Shown here in pieces: positions 31,448 through 40,834 of a stretch of DNA of 64,000 nucleotides (positions are counted from its first letter, which is position 1; every line of letters begins with the position of its first letter). The translations under genes and the position numbers were made by a program. Source of the stretch: Streptomyces curacoi (lineage in GTDB: Bacteria > Actinomycetota > Actinomycetes > Streptomycetales > Streptomycetaceae). The notes beneath the pieces are model-generated. The model did not search any database. It worked only from the letters and a program-made list of their open reading frames with translations, and was not told where the DNA came from. The stretch spans positions 995,338-1,059,337 of the forward strand of contig NZ_KQ947984.1 of NCBI RefSeq assembly GCF_001513975.1. The letters run 5' to 3'.

Positions 31448-32035
31448 TCACTTGCCCTCGGGCCAGCAGTTCGGGTGCTCCTTGCAGTAGACGGTCCTGG
31501 TGACGGTCACCGTGACGGTCGGGCCGGGCTGCTGTCCGCCCCCGGGCGGGTCGACGGGGGACGGCGTGGCGTCGCAGTCGCCCAGGCCGTTCACATGGAA
31601 CCACTCCTTGCCGTCGATCTTGGCGACGAGGTCCCCGCGGACACAGGCGCCGCTGACGGCCCGGGTGATCCTGCCGGTGACGGTGATGTCCTTGCCGTCG
31701 GTGGTCTCCCCCTCGCAGTCGACCTCGACCACGGTTCTCTCGCTCGCCGTGGCCCCGCCGGGGCTGTCGCCGTTGTCGTACGAGCCCGTGCAGTTGAGCC
31801 ACCGGACGTCGGCCTTCTGCCGCTCCAGCTCCTTGGTCACGGCCTGGTCGGTCGTGAACGCGACGGTCGCGGTGTTCAACCCGCCCGGATCGCAGGCGAC
31901 CGCCCCGCCGACGGCGAACAGGGCGAGACCCGCCGCAGCCGCCACCCGCGGCCCTGTCGCGCGACGACCCGCACGACGACCTGAGCGACTGCCCGTGCGA
32001 CCCGTACGACCCCAAATCCTCCGGAACGCCCGCAT
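31448..32035 (-). CDS. Putative secreted lipoprotein of unknown function
   Basis: 195 residues. After an arginine-rich start (MRAFRRIWGRTGRTGSRSGR) comes a hydrophobic segment AAAAGLALFAVGGAVACD with a lipobox-like AVAC. The mature part has several cysteines (NCTGSY, VDCEGE, ACVRGD, GDCDATP) and ends in a proline/glycine-rich tail (TPSPVDPPGGGQQPG) and YCKEHPNCWPEGK. I chose ATG 32035; no clear ribosome site decides it, and the frame is open further. Domain unknown. Confidence 0.65.
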   Translation of the reverse strand: MRAFRRIWGRTGRTGSRSGRRAGRRATGPRVAAAAGLALFAVGGAVACDPGGLNTATVAFTTDQAVTKELERQKADVRWLNCTGSYDNGDSPGGATASERTVVEVDCEGETTDGKDITVTGRITRAVSGACVRGDLVAKIDGKEWFHVNGLGDCDATPSPVDPPGGGQQPGPTVTVTVTRTVYCKEHPNCWPEGK

Positions 32036-32271
32036 GGAGGGCAGCCTGCCACTGTCCCGGCCGACGCGGTAGGGCGCATACGGCCACTCCTCGCTCCCGC
32101 ACGTCAGAATCGGGGATTCACTCAACTGACCATGCTCCCGAGGAGTGTTGGCGCCCTCGCCGCCCCCACGGACCTCCAGCCGCAGGACCGGCCAGTCCCT
32201 CCCCGCGGGACCCGGCACGCCGGTCCACCGACCCGGAGCGGAGGCCCTGCCCGGCGCCGTAGCGTGACGGG

Positions 32272-32664
32272 ATGGGCAACGACCGCCGGCTGCGAAGGCT
32301 CGTCGTGGACGAGCGGACGACGTATCTCTGGAGCGTGCGGCACCAGCACGCGGACGGCGACGTGTGCCGCGAGGTCCTGCACCTGACCCTGGACGGTGTG
32401 CGTACCCGGATCGTCTTCCGGGAGGGTGCGGGCCGGGCCGTCTCCGGCGGCTACTCCTACGTCGGATGCGTGGCGACCGGCCCCGGGAAGCTGCTCAACC
32501 TGCGCGAACCCGGTGTCGTACGCGGGCTCGTCGACGAGGCGACGGCCCGTGGACTCCTGCCGGGGGCCGTGGAGGTGGACGGCTGGGAGCTGTTCGACGC
32601 CGTCCTCAGCCGCGCAGCAGCAGCCACTCCTGCAGCTCCACCAGGTTGCCCTCCGGGTCCTTGA
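32272..32664 (+). CDS. Conserved hypothetical protein
   Basis: 130 residues. The sequence (MGNDRRLRRLVVDERTTYLW to RIVFREGAGRAVSGGYSYVG) matches Streptomyces proteins of unknown function. The natural end is probably near DAVLSRAAA; the frame runs on as AATPAAPPGCPPGP over the last 59 bases of the convergent VOC gene. No domain recognised. Its ATG has no strong ribosome site. Confidence 0.65.
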   Translation: MGNDRRLRRLVVDERTTYLWSVRHQHADGDVCREVLHLTLDGVRTRIVFREGAGRAVSGGYSYVGCVATGPGKLLNLREPGVVRGLVDEATARGLLPGAVEVDGWELFDAVLSRAAAATPAAPPGCPPGP

Positions 32665-33007
32665 GGTGGGCGACGCGCATGCGGTCGGTCATGGGGGCGG
32701 GGCCGTGCAGCAGGGTCGCGCCGCGCGAGGTGATCTGCGCGCAGTAGGCGTCCAGGTCGTCGACCCGCAGCACCACCAGTGAGCGATGGCCGGTGGCCTC
32801 GTCGCCGAGCTCGCCCAGCACCTCGGCCATCATCGCCCGGTCCTGGAGGGCGATGCCCGCCGAGCCGACGGCGGGGCTGAACTTCTCGTACGGCCCGTTC
32901 GCCGCGCCCGACTGCGGCTTGAGGCCGAGGACATCGGCGTAGAAGCGGTAGCAGGCGGCGAAGTCGGTGACCATCAGCCGTACTTGGGCGAGTTCCACGG
33001 CGAACAT
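32606..33007 (-). CDS. VOC family (glyoxalase-like) protein
   Basis: 133 residues, one VOC domain: MFAVELAQVRLMVTDFAACY, FYADVLGLKPQSG, VLRVDDLDAYCAQITSRGAT, VAHLKDPEGNLVELQEWL. The terminal glutamate in NLVELQ is the usual metal ligand. The 3' end overlaps the convergent hypothetical by 59 bases. It starts 12 bases from the rsmE stop, on the same strand, so it probably sits at the end of the NMO-rsmE transcript. Confidence 0.88.
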   Translation of the reverse strand: MFAVELAQVRLMVTDFAACYRFYADVLGLKPQSGAANGPYEKFSPAVGSAGIALQDRAMMAEVLGELGDEATGHRSLVVLRVDDLDAYCAQITSRGATLLHGPAPMTDRMRVAHLKDPEGNLVELQEWLLLRG

Positions 33008-33018
33008 CCCTCCCGGTG

Positions 33019-33768
33019 TCAGGACCAGCGGCCGGTGCGGCCGAGCAGCAGGGCCGTCGCCGCGGTTCCGGCGGTGGAGGTGCGCAGGACGGTACGGCCC
33101 AGCCGGTACGCCTTCGCGCCCGCCTCCTCGAAGAGGGCCAACTCCTCCGGCGCCACCCCGCCTTCGGGCCCGACGACGAGCACGATCTCGCCGGACGAGG
33201 GGAGCTCGGCGGTCGCGAGCGGCTCGCTGCCGTAGTCGCGTTCCTCGTGCAGTACGGCGGCGAAGTCGGCCTCGGCGAGCAGCGCCGCGACCTGCTTGGT
33301 GGTGGCCGCGTCCGCGACCTCCGGGAAGCGCACCCGGCGGGACTGCTTGCCGGCCTCGCGGGCGGTGGCCCGCCACTTGCCGAGCGCCTTCAGGCCCCGC
33401 TCGCCCTTCCACTGGGTGATGCACCGGGCGGCCGCCCAGGGCACGATCGCGTCGACGCCGGTCTCGGTCATGGTCTCGACGGCGAGCTCACCGCGGTCGC
33501 CCTTGGGCAGGGCCTGGACGACGGTGATACGGGGCGACTGCGCCGGCTCCTCGGCCACGGCACCCATGTGCACGACGAGCCGGTCCTTGCCCTCGGTGTC
33601 GACGACCTCGCACTCGGCCCAGCGGCCGGCGCCGTCCGTGAGGACGACGGTCTCTCCGGGCCTTAGCCGCTTCACGGAGACGGCGTGCCGCCCCTCGGGC
33701 CCGTCGAGGACGTACCGCCCGCCGCCACCGGCGTCGAAGTGCTCGACCACGAAAACGGGAGCCGTCAT
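33019..33768 (-). CDS. rsmE: 16S rRNA m3U1498 methyltransferase RsmE
   Basis: 249 residues. N-terminal PUA-like part (HFDAGGGGRYVLDGPEGRHA), then the SPOUT domain with VLVVGPEGGVAPEELALFEE and RLGRTVLRTSTAGTAA, the knotted SAM-binding loop. It methylates U1498 of 16S rRNA. The start overlaps the nitronate monooxygenase stop (ATGA). Confidence 0.95.
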   Translation of the reverse strand: MTAPVFVVEHFDAGGGGRYVLDGPEGRHAVSVKRLRPGETVVLTDGAGRWAECEVVDTEGKDRLVVHMGAVAEEPAQSPRITVVQALPKGDRGELAVETMTETGVDAIVPWAAARCITQWKGERGLKALGKWRATAREAGKQSRRVRFPEVADAATTKQVAALLAEADFAAVLHEERDYGSEPLATAELPSSGEIVLVVGPEGGVAPEELALFEEAGAKAYRLGRTVLRTSTAGTAATALLLGRTGRWS

Positions 33769-34850
33769 CGCCCCGCACCGCCCTTCGGAACGGCAGACAA
33801 CGCTGTCGCCGCCGCATCGAGCTCGGCGGCCAGCACCTCCACCAGCTGCCCGGCGGGCAGTTCGCGGGCCATACGGTGCCCCTGCCCCGCCCACAGCGCC
33901 ATGCCCTGCGCGTCACCGGACGCGGCGGCCTTCTTGCGCAGGGGCGAGGTGAGGTGGTGGACCTCGGGATAGGCGGCGGGGGCGTACGGCCCGTGCTCGC
34001 GCATGAAGCGGTTGACGAGACCACGGGCGGGGCGTCCGGAGAACGCCCGCGTCAACTCGGTGCGGACGAACAGCGGGTTGGTCAGTGCCTGCTTGTGCAG
34101 GGCGTTGGCGCCGGACTCCGGGGTGGCGAGGAAGGCGGTCCCGAGCTGGGCGGCACTGGCGCCGGCCGCGAGCGCGGCGGCGATCTGGCTGCCGCGCATG
34201 ATGCCGCCGGCCGCGACGATGGGCAGGCTCACGGTCTCCCGGATCTGGGCGATGAGCGACAGCAGCCCTATGCCGGTGCCGTCGGTCTCGGGGTGGTCGC
34301 GGTGAGTCCCCTGATGGCCACCGGCCTCGACCCCCTGTGCGATCACCGCGTCGGCGCCTGCCCGCTGCACGGCGAGGGCCTCGTCGGGCGTGGTGGCGGT
34401 GACCAGAGTGAAGGTTCCGGCACGGCGGAGCGACTCCAGCACCTCACCGCTCGGCACGCCGAAGTGGAAGGAGGCCACCGGCACCGGGTTGTCGAGCAGC
34501 ACGGCGAGCTTGGCGTCGTACCCGTCGTCCCGCCCGCTGTCCGGGTCCCCCAGCTCGGTCTCGTACCAGGCGGCCTCGCCGGCCAGCTGGTGTGCGTAGA
34601 CGTCCACGGCCGCGGCGTCGGCGTACTCGGGCTGCGGCATGAAGAGGTTGACCCCGAAGGGCCGGCCCGTGAGCCCCCTCAGCTGCTTGATCTCCTGGTA
34701 CATCCCGTCGGCCGTCTTGTACCCGGCGGCGAGAAATCCCAGCCCGCCGGCCTCGGACACGGCAGCTGCGAGCTGCGGCACGGAGACGCCGCCTGCCATG
34801 GGGGCCTGCACGATCGGGTGAGGGAAGAGATCGGTCAGCGCGGAGGACAT
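33765..34850 (-). CDS. Nitronate monooxygenase (2-nitropropane dioxygenase family)
   Basis: 361 residues. TIM-barrel FMN enzyme: PIVQAPMAGGVSVPQLAAAV at the N-terminus, AVIAQGVEAGGHQGTH with the conserved histidine, and PIVAAGGIMRGSQIAAALAA near the phosphate-binding loop. Oxidises nitronates to carbonyl and nitrite. Translationally coupled to rsmE; the pairing is frequent in Streptomyces though the functions are unrelated. Confidence 0.93.
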   Translation of the reverse strand: MSSALTDLFPHPIVQAPMAGGVSVPQLAAAVSEAGGLGFLAAGYKTADGMYQEIKQLRGLTGRPFGVNLFMPQPEYADAAAVDVYAHQLAGEAAWYETELGDPDSGRDDGYDAKLAVLLDNPVPVASFHFGVPSGEVLESLRRAGTFTLVTATTPDEALAVQRAGADAVIAQGVEAGGHQGTHRDHPETDGTGIGLLSLIAQIRETVSLPIVAAGGIMRGSQIAAALAAGASAAQLGTAFLATPESGANALHKQALTNPLFVRTELTRAFSGRPARGLVNRFMREHGPYAPAAYPEVHHLTSPLRKKAAASGDAQGMALWAGQGHRMARELPAGQLVEVLAAELDAAATALSAVPKGGAGR

Positions 34851-34998
34851 GACGGCATGTTGTCACGTCCCCCGAACAAGTCCGAATCGGCCCTTCCCCT
34901 TGGCATGGGCCATCACTTTCGGACGCCGGTCAGCCCATCCGGCCCGTCCGCCCTTCAAGCCGACGGGGGGCGAAACCCAACCCGCCGCACCCTCACCG

Positions 34999-36135
34999 TC
35001 AACGACCGTTGAACGCGTCCTTCAGCCGCGAGAACAACCCCTGCTGCCCCGGCTGGAACTGCCCCTGAGGCCGCTCCTCACCCCGCAGCTTGGCCAGCTC
35101 CCGCAGCAACCGCTCCTGCTCGGGATCCAGCTTGGTCGGCGTCTGCACCTCGACGTGCACGATGAGGTCACCGCGCCCGCCACCCCGCAGATGCGTCACA
35201 CCCCGCCCGTGCAGCGGAATCGACTGACCGGACTGGGTACCCGGCCGGATGTCGACCTCCTCCAGCCCGTCCAGCGTCTCCAGCGGCACCTTCGTACCGA
35301 GAGCCGCCGCGGTCATCGGAATCGTCACCGTGCAGTGCAGATCGTCGCCGCGCCGCTGGAAGGTCGGGTGCGGCAGCTCATGGATCTCGACGTACAGGTC
35401 ACCGGCGGGACCACCACCGGGCCCGACCTCGCCCTCACCGGCGAGCTGGATCCGCGTGCCGTTGTCGACACCGGCCGGGATCTTGACCGTCAGGGTCCGC
35501 CGCGACCGCACGCGCCCGTCACCCGCGCACTCGGGGCACGGCGTCGGCACGACCGTCCCGAAGCCCTGGCACTGCGGACACGGCCGCGAGGTCATGACCT
35601 GGCCCAGGAAGGACCGTGTCACCTGCGACACCTCACCGCGCCCGCGGCACATGTCACACGTCTGCGCCGAGGTCCCCGGCGCCGCGCCCTCACCGTTGCA
35701 GGTGTTGCAGACGACGGCCGTGTCGACCTGGATGTCCTTCGTCGTACCGAAGGCCGCCTCGTCGAGCTCGACCTCCAGCCGGATCATCGCGTCCTGGCCG
35801 CGCCGCGTACGCGAGCGCGGACCCCGCTGGGACGCCGTACCGAAGAAGGCGTCCATGATGTCCGAGAAGTTGCCGAAGCCACCGGCCCCGAAACCGCCGG
35901 CTCCCGCGCCGCCCGCCTGGGACAGCGGGTCGCCGCCGAGGTCGTAGACCTGCTTCTTCTGCGGGTCCGACAGCACCTCGTAAGCGGCGTTGATCTCCTT
36001 GAACCGCTCCTGGGTCTTCGGATCCGGGTTGACGTCCGGGTGCAGCTCGCGCGCGAGCCGCCGGAAGGCCTTCTTGATCTCTTCCTGCGACGCGTCGCGA
36101 CGCACGCCGAGAACGGCGTAGTAGTCCGTGGCCAC
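34999..36135 (-). CDS. dnaJ: Chaperone DnaJ (second copy type, heat-shock operon with hrcA)
   Basis: 378 residues. J domain with HPD ([16 protein letters not shown]), Gly/Phe-rich linker ([19 protein letters not shown]), four CxxCxGxG zinc repeats ([32 protein letters not shown]) and the C-terminal substrate domain. It delivers substrates to DnaK. Its start touches the hrcA stop, so the two genes are one operon under CIRCE. Confidence 0.97.
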   Translation of the reverse strand: MATDYYAVLGVRRDASQEEIKKAFRRLARELHPDVNPDPKTQERFKEINAAYEVLSDPQKKQVYDLGGDPLSQAGGAGAGGFGAGGFGNFSDIMDAFFGTASQRGPRSRTRRGQDAMIRLEVELDEAAFGTTKDIQVDTAVVCNTCNGEGAAPGTSAQTCDMCRGRGEVSQVTRSFLGQVMTSRPCPQCQGFGTVVPTPCPECAGDGRVRSRRTLTVKIPAGVDNGTRIQLAGEGEVGPGGGPAGDLYVEIHELPHPTFQRRGDDLHCTVTIPMTAAALGTKVPLETLDGLEEVDIRPGTQSGQSIPLHGRGVTHLRGGGRGDLIVHVEVQTPTKLDPEQERLLRELAKLRGEERPQGQFQPGQQGLFSRLKDAFNGR

Positions 36136-37152
36136 TTACGACTCCGCCAGGATCTGTCCGACGTACCGTGCCACTGCGCGTACCGCTCCCATCGTTCCCG
36201 GGTAATCCATGCGGGTCGGTCCGACCACGCCGAGCTTGGCGACTGCCTCGCCGCCCGAACCGTAGCCGACCGACACCACGGACGTGGAGTTGAGTCCCTC
36301 ATGGGCGTTCTCGTGGCCGATGCGCACGGTCATGCCCGAATCCTTGGCCTCGCCCAGCAACTTGAGGAGCACGACCTGCTCCTCAAGGGCCTCCAGGACG
36401 GGCCGGATGGTGAGGGGGAAGTCATGTCCGAAGCGGGTGAGATTGGCGGTGCCGCCGATCATCAGCCGCTCCTCGTTCTCCTCGACGAGCGTCTCCAGGA
36501 GGGTGGAGAGCACGGTCGAGACGGTGCCGCGGTCCTCTATGTCGAAGGCCTCGGGGAGGTCCTCGACGAGCCTCGGCACATCGGTGAAGCGCCGCCCCGC
36601 GACCCGGCTGTTGAGCCGCGCACGCAGATCCGCGAGCGAGGCCTCACCGAACGGCGCCGGGCAGTCGATCATCCGCTGCTCGACCCGCCCGGTGTCCGTG
36701 ATCAGCACGAGCATCACCCGCGCGGGCGCGAGCGACAGCAGCTCGACATGCCGGACGGTGGACCGGGTCAGCGACGGATACTGCACGACGGCGACCTGCC
36801 GGGTGAGCTGCGCGAGCAGCCGCACGGTCCGCGCCACCACATCATCGAGGTCTACGGCGCCCTCGAGGAAGTTCTGGATGGCACGCCGCTCCGGCGGGCT
36901 CATCGGCTTGACGCCGGCGAGCTTGTCGACGAACAGCCGGTAGCCCTTGTCGGTCGGGATCCGACCGGCGCTGGTGTGCGGCTGCGCGATGTAGCCCTCG
37001 TCCTCCAGGGCCGCCATGTCGTTGCGGACGGTCGCCGGGGAGACGCCGAGGTTGTGCCGCTCGGTGAGCGCCTTGGAGCCGACCGGCTCCTCCGTCCCGA
37101 CGTAGTCCTGGACGATGGCGCGCAGCACCTGAAGCCTGCGTTCACTCAGCAT
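36136..37152 (-). CDS. hrcA: Heat-inducible repressor HrcA
   Basis: 338 residues. N-terminal winged helix ([40 protein letters not shown]), then [17 protein letters not shown] and the GAF-like domain ending [20 protein letters not shown]. Represses its own operon through the CIRCE element upstream. ATG 37152 is supported by family alignment; a GTG a few codons upstream is possible. Confidence 0.97.
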   Translation of the reverse strand: MLSERRLQVLRAIVQDYVGTEEPVGSKALTERHNLGVSPATVRNDMAALEDEGYIAQPHTSAGRIPTDKGYRLFVDKLAGVKPMSPPERRAIQNFLEGAVDLDDVVARTVRLLAQLTRQVAVVQYPSLTRSTVRHVELLSLAPARVMLVLITDTGRVEQRMIDCPAPFGEASLADLRARLNSRVAGRRFTDVPRLVEDLPEAFDIEDRGTVSTVLSTLLETLVEENEERLMIGGTANLTRFGHDFPLTIRPVLEALEEQVVLLKLLGEAKDSGMTVRIGHENAHEGLNSTSVVSVGYGSGGEAVAKLGVVGPTRMDYPGTMGAVRAVARYVGQILAES

Positions 37153-37192
37153 CTCGCGCACACCTCCAGAAGTCGTTCCCCTTGGCGCTTGC

Positions 37193-37219
37193 CTGGCACT
37201 CTGTCTGCCCGAGTGCCAG
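37193..37219. promoter_or_regulatory. CIRCE element (HrcA operator)
   Basis: CTGGCACTC, nine bases, GAGTGCCAG: a perfect inverted repeat with the N9 spacer of CIRCE (consensus TTAGCACTC-N9-GAGTGCTAA). It lies 40 bases upstream of hrcA. Confidence 0.93.
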
Positions 37220-37316
37220 CCGTCCCCGGCCCAGTGTACGGCGGTGGGGTACGCCCCGGGCAAGGCCGGTCCGGCACCACCGTGCTCGTTGGTGGTGTCC
37301 CCGCTAGCGTCGCCGT

Positions 37317-38060
37317 ATGACGGTGACTTGGGAAGAGCTGCGGTGGGAGCGGCTGGCGGCCGGGGTGGGCCGGTGCCGGCTCCCGGTGTGGGACTGCACT
37401 GCCGGGCTGGTCGTGGGGCGGGACACGGCGCTGGTGATCGACGCGGGGTCGAGCCTCGGGGAGGGCGCGCGGTTGCGGACCCAGGCGCAGTGGCTCGCGG
37501 GTCACCGTGTGACCCATCTCGCGCTGACGCATCCCCATTTCGATCATGTCTTCGGGGCGGCGGCGTTCGCGGGCGCGGAGATCTTCGGCGCTGTGGGCCT
37601 GGACACGGTGTTCGCGCAACGGCACGCGCGCGAGGAGCTGCGGGCGGACGCGGTACGCAACGGCCTGGACCCGGCGTCGGCGGAGGAGGCCGTGGACGCC
37701 CTGGTCCACCCCCACCACCAGGTGAGCGGCGAGTGGACCCTCGACCTGGGCGGCGGCCGTCAGGTCCTGCTGGCGAACGTCGGCCCGGCGCACACGGCCC
37801 ACGACCTGGTCGTGCTCGTGCCTGGCGAGCTCCCCGGCGACCGGGAGGTGGTCTTCTGCGGCGACCTGGTGGAGGAGTCCGGCGAACCCCAGGCCGGCCC
37901 CGACGCCGTACCGTCCCACTGGCCGGCGGCCCTGGACCGCCTCCTGGACCTGGGCGGCGAGGACGCGCTGTACGTGCCCGGTCACGGAGCGGTGGTGGAC
38001 GCGGCGTTCGTACGACGCCAGCGGGACGCCCTCGCGGCCCGTTTCGGCGTGTCGCGTTGA
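37317..38060 (+). CDS. Metallo-beta-lactamase fold hydrolase
   Basis: 247 residues. [14 protein letters not shown] carries the HxHxDH metal motif and VFCGDLVEE the later ligands; [12 protein letters not shown] ends the active site. Substrate unknown (glyoxalase II-like or lactonase-like). It is divergent from hrcA over CIRCE and stands upstream of the DUF3097 gene. Confidence 0.9.
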   Translation: MTVTWEELRWERLAAGVGRCRLPVWDCTAGLVVGRDTALVIDAGSSLGEGARLRTQAQWLAGHRVTHLALTHPHFDHVFGAAAFAGAEIFGAVGLDTVFAQRHAREELRADAVRNGLDPASAEEAVDALVHPHHQVSGEWTLDLGGGRQVLLANVGPAHTAHDLVVLVPGELPGDREVVFCGDLVEESGEPQAGPDAVPSHWPAALDRLLDLGGEDALYVPGHGAVVDAAFVRRQRDALAARFGVSR

Positions 38061-38102
38061 TCTGCGCTCCCTGACGGCCGGGCTTCTCCTATCGTCACTC
38101 GA

Positions 38103-38918
38103 ATGCGCCAGTACTCACCGGACCTGACTCCCCCCTGGAAGAAGCCCAAGCCGGTCCCCGAGGTCCCGGCGGAACCGGGCCTGGTGGTCGAGGAGCCCGG
38201 CACCGGTTTCTGCGGCGCGGTCATCCGCTGCGAGGCGGGCACGGTGACGCTGGAGGACCGCTTCGGCAAGCACCGGGTGTTCCCGCTGGAGCCGCGCGGC
38301 TTCCTGCTGGAGGGCAAGGTGGTGACCCTCGTCCGGCCGACGTCCTCGGCTCCGGTACGTCCCACCCGTACGGCGTCCGGTTCGGTCGCCGTCCCCGGCG
38401 CACGCGCGCGGGTCGCCCGCGCCGGCCGTATCTACGTCGAGGGCCGGCACGACGCCGAGCTGGTCGAGAAGGTCTGGGGCGACGACCTGCGCATCGAGGG
38501 CGTGGTGGTGGAGTACCTGGAGGGCATCGACGACCTGCCGTCGATCGTGGCCGATTTCGCGCCGGGTCCGGATGCGCGGCTGGGGGTTCTGGTCGACCAC
38601 CTGGTGCCGGGCACGAAGGAGTGGCGCATCGCGGAGGCGGTGACCAGCGAGCACGCCCTGGTGGTGGGCCACCCGTACATCGACATCTGGGAGGCGGTGA
38701 AGCCGTCGTCGCTGGGGATCGCGGGGTGGCCGAAGGTGCCGCGCGGGCAGGACTGGAAGACGGGGGTGTGCCGGGCGTTGGGGTGGCCGTCGGAGAACAC
38801 CGGGGCGGTGTGGCAGGCGATTCTGGGGCGGGTGGGGTCTTACAAGGACCTGGAGCCGGCGTTGTTGGGGCGGGTGGAGGAGCTGATCGACTTCGTCACG
38901 GGTAGCGGTGGGGCCTGA
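38103..38918 (+). CDS. DUF3097 family protein
   Basis: 271 residues, matching the actinobacterial DUF3097 family: MRQYSPDLTPPWKKPKPVPE at the start, GFLLEGKVVTLVRP, RIYVEGRHDAELVEKVWGDD and VVVEYLEGIDDLPSIVADF. The RIYVEGRHDAE-type segment resembles a TOPRIM-like fold. Function unknown. Its 3' end overlaps the convergent Uma2 gene by 23 bases. Confidence 0.92.
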   Translation: MRQYSPDLTPPWKKPKPVPEVPAEPGLVVEEPGTGFCGAVIRCEAGTVTLEDRFGKHRVFPLEPRGFLLEGKVVTLVRPTSSAPVRPTRTASGSVAVPGARARVARAGRIYVEGRHDAELVEKVWGDDLRIEGVVVEYLEGIDDLPSIVADFAPGPDARLGVLVDHLVPGTKEWRIAEAVTSEHALVVGHPYIDIWEAVKPSSLGIAGWPKVPRGQDWKTGVCRALGWPSENTGAVWQAILGRVGSYKDLEPALLGRVEELIDFVTGSGGA

Positions 38919-39474
38919 CGTCGGGGAACGTTCCGAACTCGCTGGTGTCCAGTTCGATTCCCAGATTCTCCAAACGGATCGGATCTCCGAACTTGATGAT
39001 CTCCTGGCTGAGGTAGTTGGCGTCCTCACCCTCGCCCGCAGGCTTCGTCAGCAAGACGCACTGCGCCATGATCGGGTCGAGGATGAGGTAGGCGGGGATC
39101 CTTCCCGCCGCGTAGATCGAGCGCTTGACCACGTAGTCCTGGTGGACGCTGGACTTTGAGACGACCTCGACCACCGCTGTGACCAGCGCTGACGGCAGGA
39201 GATGCCCCGAAGCAGGCAGTACGTCCGGCGCCGCGACAACCAGGTCCGGGATGGGCACACTCTCCTCGCCGACGATGTCGACGTCCTGAGTCTGGATGGG
39301 ATACCAGCGGTCCATGGGAATCTGCCGCTGTGTATGCAGCACGATCAGGTTGTGCACCAGATCTGGGCTGGCCATCATCACGATTACCCCCCGGAGGAGC
39401 TCAGCCTTGACGCCCTCGGGAGGCTCGAACATGTCGAGGTAATGGGCCATTCCACGCTCGTCCACAGCGGTCAT
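38896..39474 (-). CDS. Uma2 family endonuclease-like protein (DUF820)
   Basis: 192 residues. PD-(D/E)xK pattern: VPIPDLVVAAPDVLPAS with the acidic residue, VTAVVEVVSKSSVHQDYVVK with Glu and the later lysine. Streptomyces often carry many Uma2 copies of unknown function. ATG at 39474. The gene is less codon-biased than its neighbours, suggesting a relatively recent arrival. Confidence 0.85.
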   Translation of the reverse strand: MTAVDERGMAHYLDMFEPPEGVKAELLRGVIVMMASPDLVHNLIVLHTQRQIPMDRWYPIQTQDVDIVGEESVPIPDLVVAAPDVLPASGHLLPSALVTAVVEVVSKSSVHQDYVVKRSIYAAGRIPAYLILDPIMAQCVLLTKPAGEGEDANYLSQEIIKFGDPIRLENLGIELDTSEFGTFPDVRPHRYP

Positions 39475-39574
39475 CTCCGTGGCCTCCGCATCCGCCGCGT
39501 CCTTTTGGCGGCAGCCTACGAACACAGGTTAGAGGCCGAACCGCAGTTCCGGGGCGATTCAGTCGCCCGAGTGA

Positions 39575-40807
39575 TCAGTCCACCAAGTCCCTGACCACCG
39601 CATCAGCCAGCAACCGCCCCCGCAACGTCAGCACCGCACGCCCTTCCGCATACGGCCCCTCCTGCAGCAGCCCCTCCCCCAGCGCCCGCCGGGAAGCCGC
39701 CAGCCCCTCCCCCCGCAGCAGATCCAGCGGCACCCCCTCCCGAAGCCGCAGCTCCAGCAGGATCCGCTCGACCCGTCGGTCCTCCTCCGACAGAAGCTCA
39801 CGCCCCGCCCCCGGCGACCGCCCCGCCGCCAGGGCCGCCGCGTACGCGCCAGGGTGCTTCATGTTCCACCAGCGCACCCCGCCCACATGGGAGTGCGCTC
39901 CCGGACCCGCGCCCCACCAGTCGGCGCCTCGCCAGTACAGCTCGTTGTGCAGGCAGCGGCCCGCTTCCGAGGTCGCCCAGTTGGACACCTCGTACCACTC
40001 GAAGCCCGCCTCCGACAGCGCCGACTCCGCGATCAGGTACCGGTCCGCATGGACGTCGTCGTCCGTCATCGGGACTTCGCCCCGACGGATACGACGGGCC
40101 AGCTGCGTACCCTCCTCCACGATCAAGGCGTACGCGCTGATGTGGTCCGGCCCCGCACCCAGCGCCGCCTCCAGCGACGCCCGCCAGTCGTCGTCCGACT
40201 CCCCCGGGGTGCCGTAGATCAGGTCCAGGTTCACGTGCGCGAAGCCCGCCGCGCGGGCCTCCGCCACGCACGCCTCCGGGCGCCCCGGCGTGTGCGTCCG
40301 GTCCAGCACGCGCAGCACGTGCTGCTTCGCGCTCTGCATGCCGAAGGAGATCCGGTTGAAGCCGCCCTCGCGGAGGGTGGCCAGATACGCCGGGCCCACC
40401 GACTCCGGGTTCGCCTCCGTCGTGATCTCCGCGTCCGGTGCCAGCCCGAACTCGTCGCGGATCGCCCCCAGCATCCGTACGAGATCGTCGGCGGCCAGCA
40501 GCGTCGGCGTACCGCCGCCGACGAAGACCGTGCGGACCTCGCGCGGGTCGTCGCCGAGGACCTTGCGGGCCAGGCGGATCTCGTCGATCAGGGTGTCCGC
40601 GTAGTTGTCGCGGGAGGCCAGGACGCCGCCCGTGCCGCGCAGCTCGGTCGCCGTGTAGGTGTTGAAGTCGCAGTAGCCGCAGCGGGTCGCGCAGTACGGG
40701 ACGTGCAGGTAGAAGCCGAGGGGGCGGTCGGCGGACCCGGCGAGCGCGTGTGCGGGCAGGGCGCCGTCGGCGGGGACGGGCTCGCCGTCGGGGAGTGCGG
40801 AGGGCAT
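39575..40807 (-). CDS. hemW: Radical SAM heme chaperone HemW
   Basis: 410 residues. CATRCGYC (CxxxCxYC plus extra) binds the 4Fe-4S cluster with LGFYLHVPY upstream; VFVGGGTPTLL, EANPESV and RISFGMQSAKQHVLRVLDR follow. HemW inserts or transfers heme and is related to coproporphyrinogen III oxidase HemN but lacks its activity. It precedes the Osa-like locus; both are on the minus strand with 27 bases between, so a common transcript is possible. Confidence 0.95.
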   Translation of the reverse strand: MPSALPDGEPVPADGALPAHALAGSADRPLGFYLHVPYCATRCGYCDFNTYTATELRGTGGVLASRDNYADTLIDEIRLARKVLGDDPREVRTVFVGGGTPTLLAADDLVRMLGAIRDEFGLAPDAEITTEANPESVGPAYLATLREGGFNRISFGMQSAKQHVLRVLDRTHTPGRPEACVAEARAAGFAHVNLDLIYGTPGESDDDWRASLEAALGAGPDHISAYALIVEEGTQLARRIRRGEVPMTDDDVHADRYLIAESALSEAGFEWYEVSNWATSEAGRCLHNELYWRGADWWGAGPGAHSHVGGVRWWNMKHPGAYAAALAAGRSPGAGRELLSEEDRRVERILLELRLREGVPLDLLRGEGLAASRRALGEGLLQEGPYAEGRAVLTLRGRLLADAVVRDLVD

Positions 40808-40834
40808 GGGTTCTATTGTCCCGTACCCCGCCGG

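Noticed and set aside
34849..37320. Very long plus-strand frame opposite dnaJ-hrcA
   Set aside because: Low-complexity Arg/Leu-rich translation; the minus strand encodes full-length DnaJ and HrcA.
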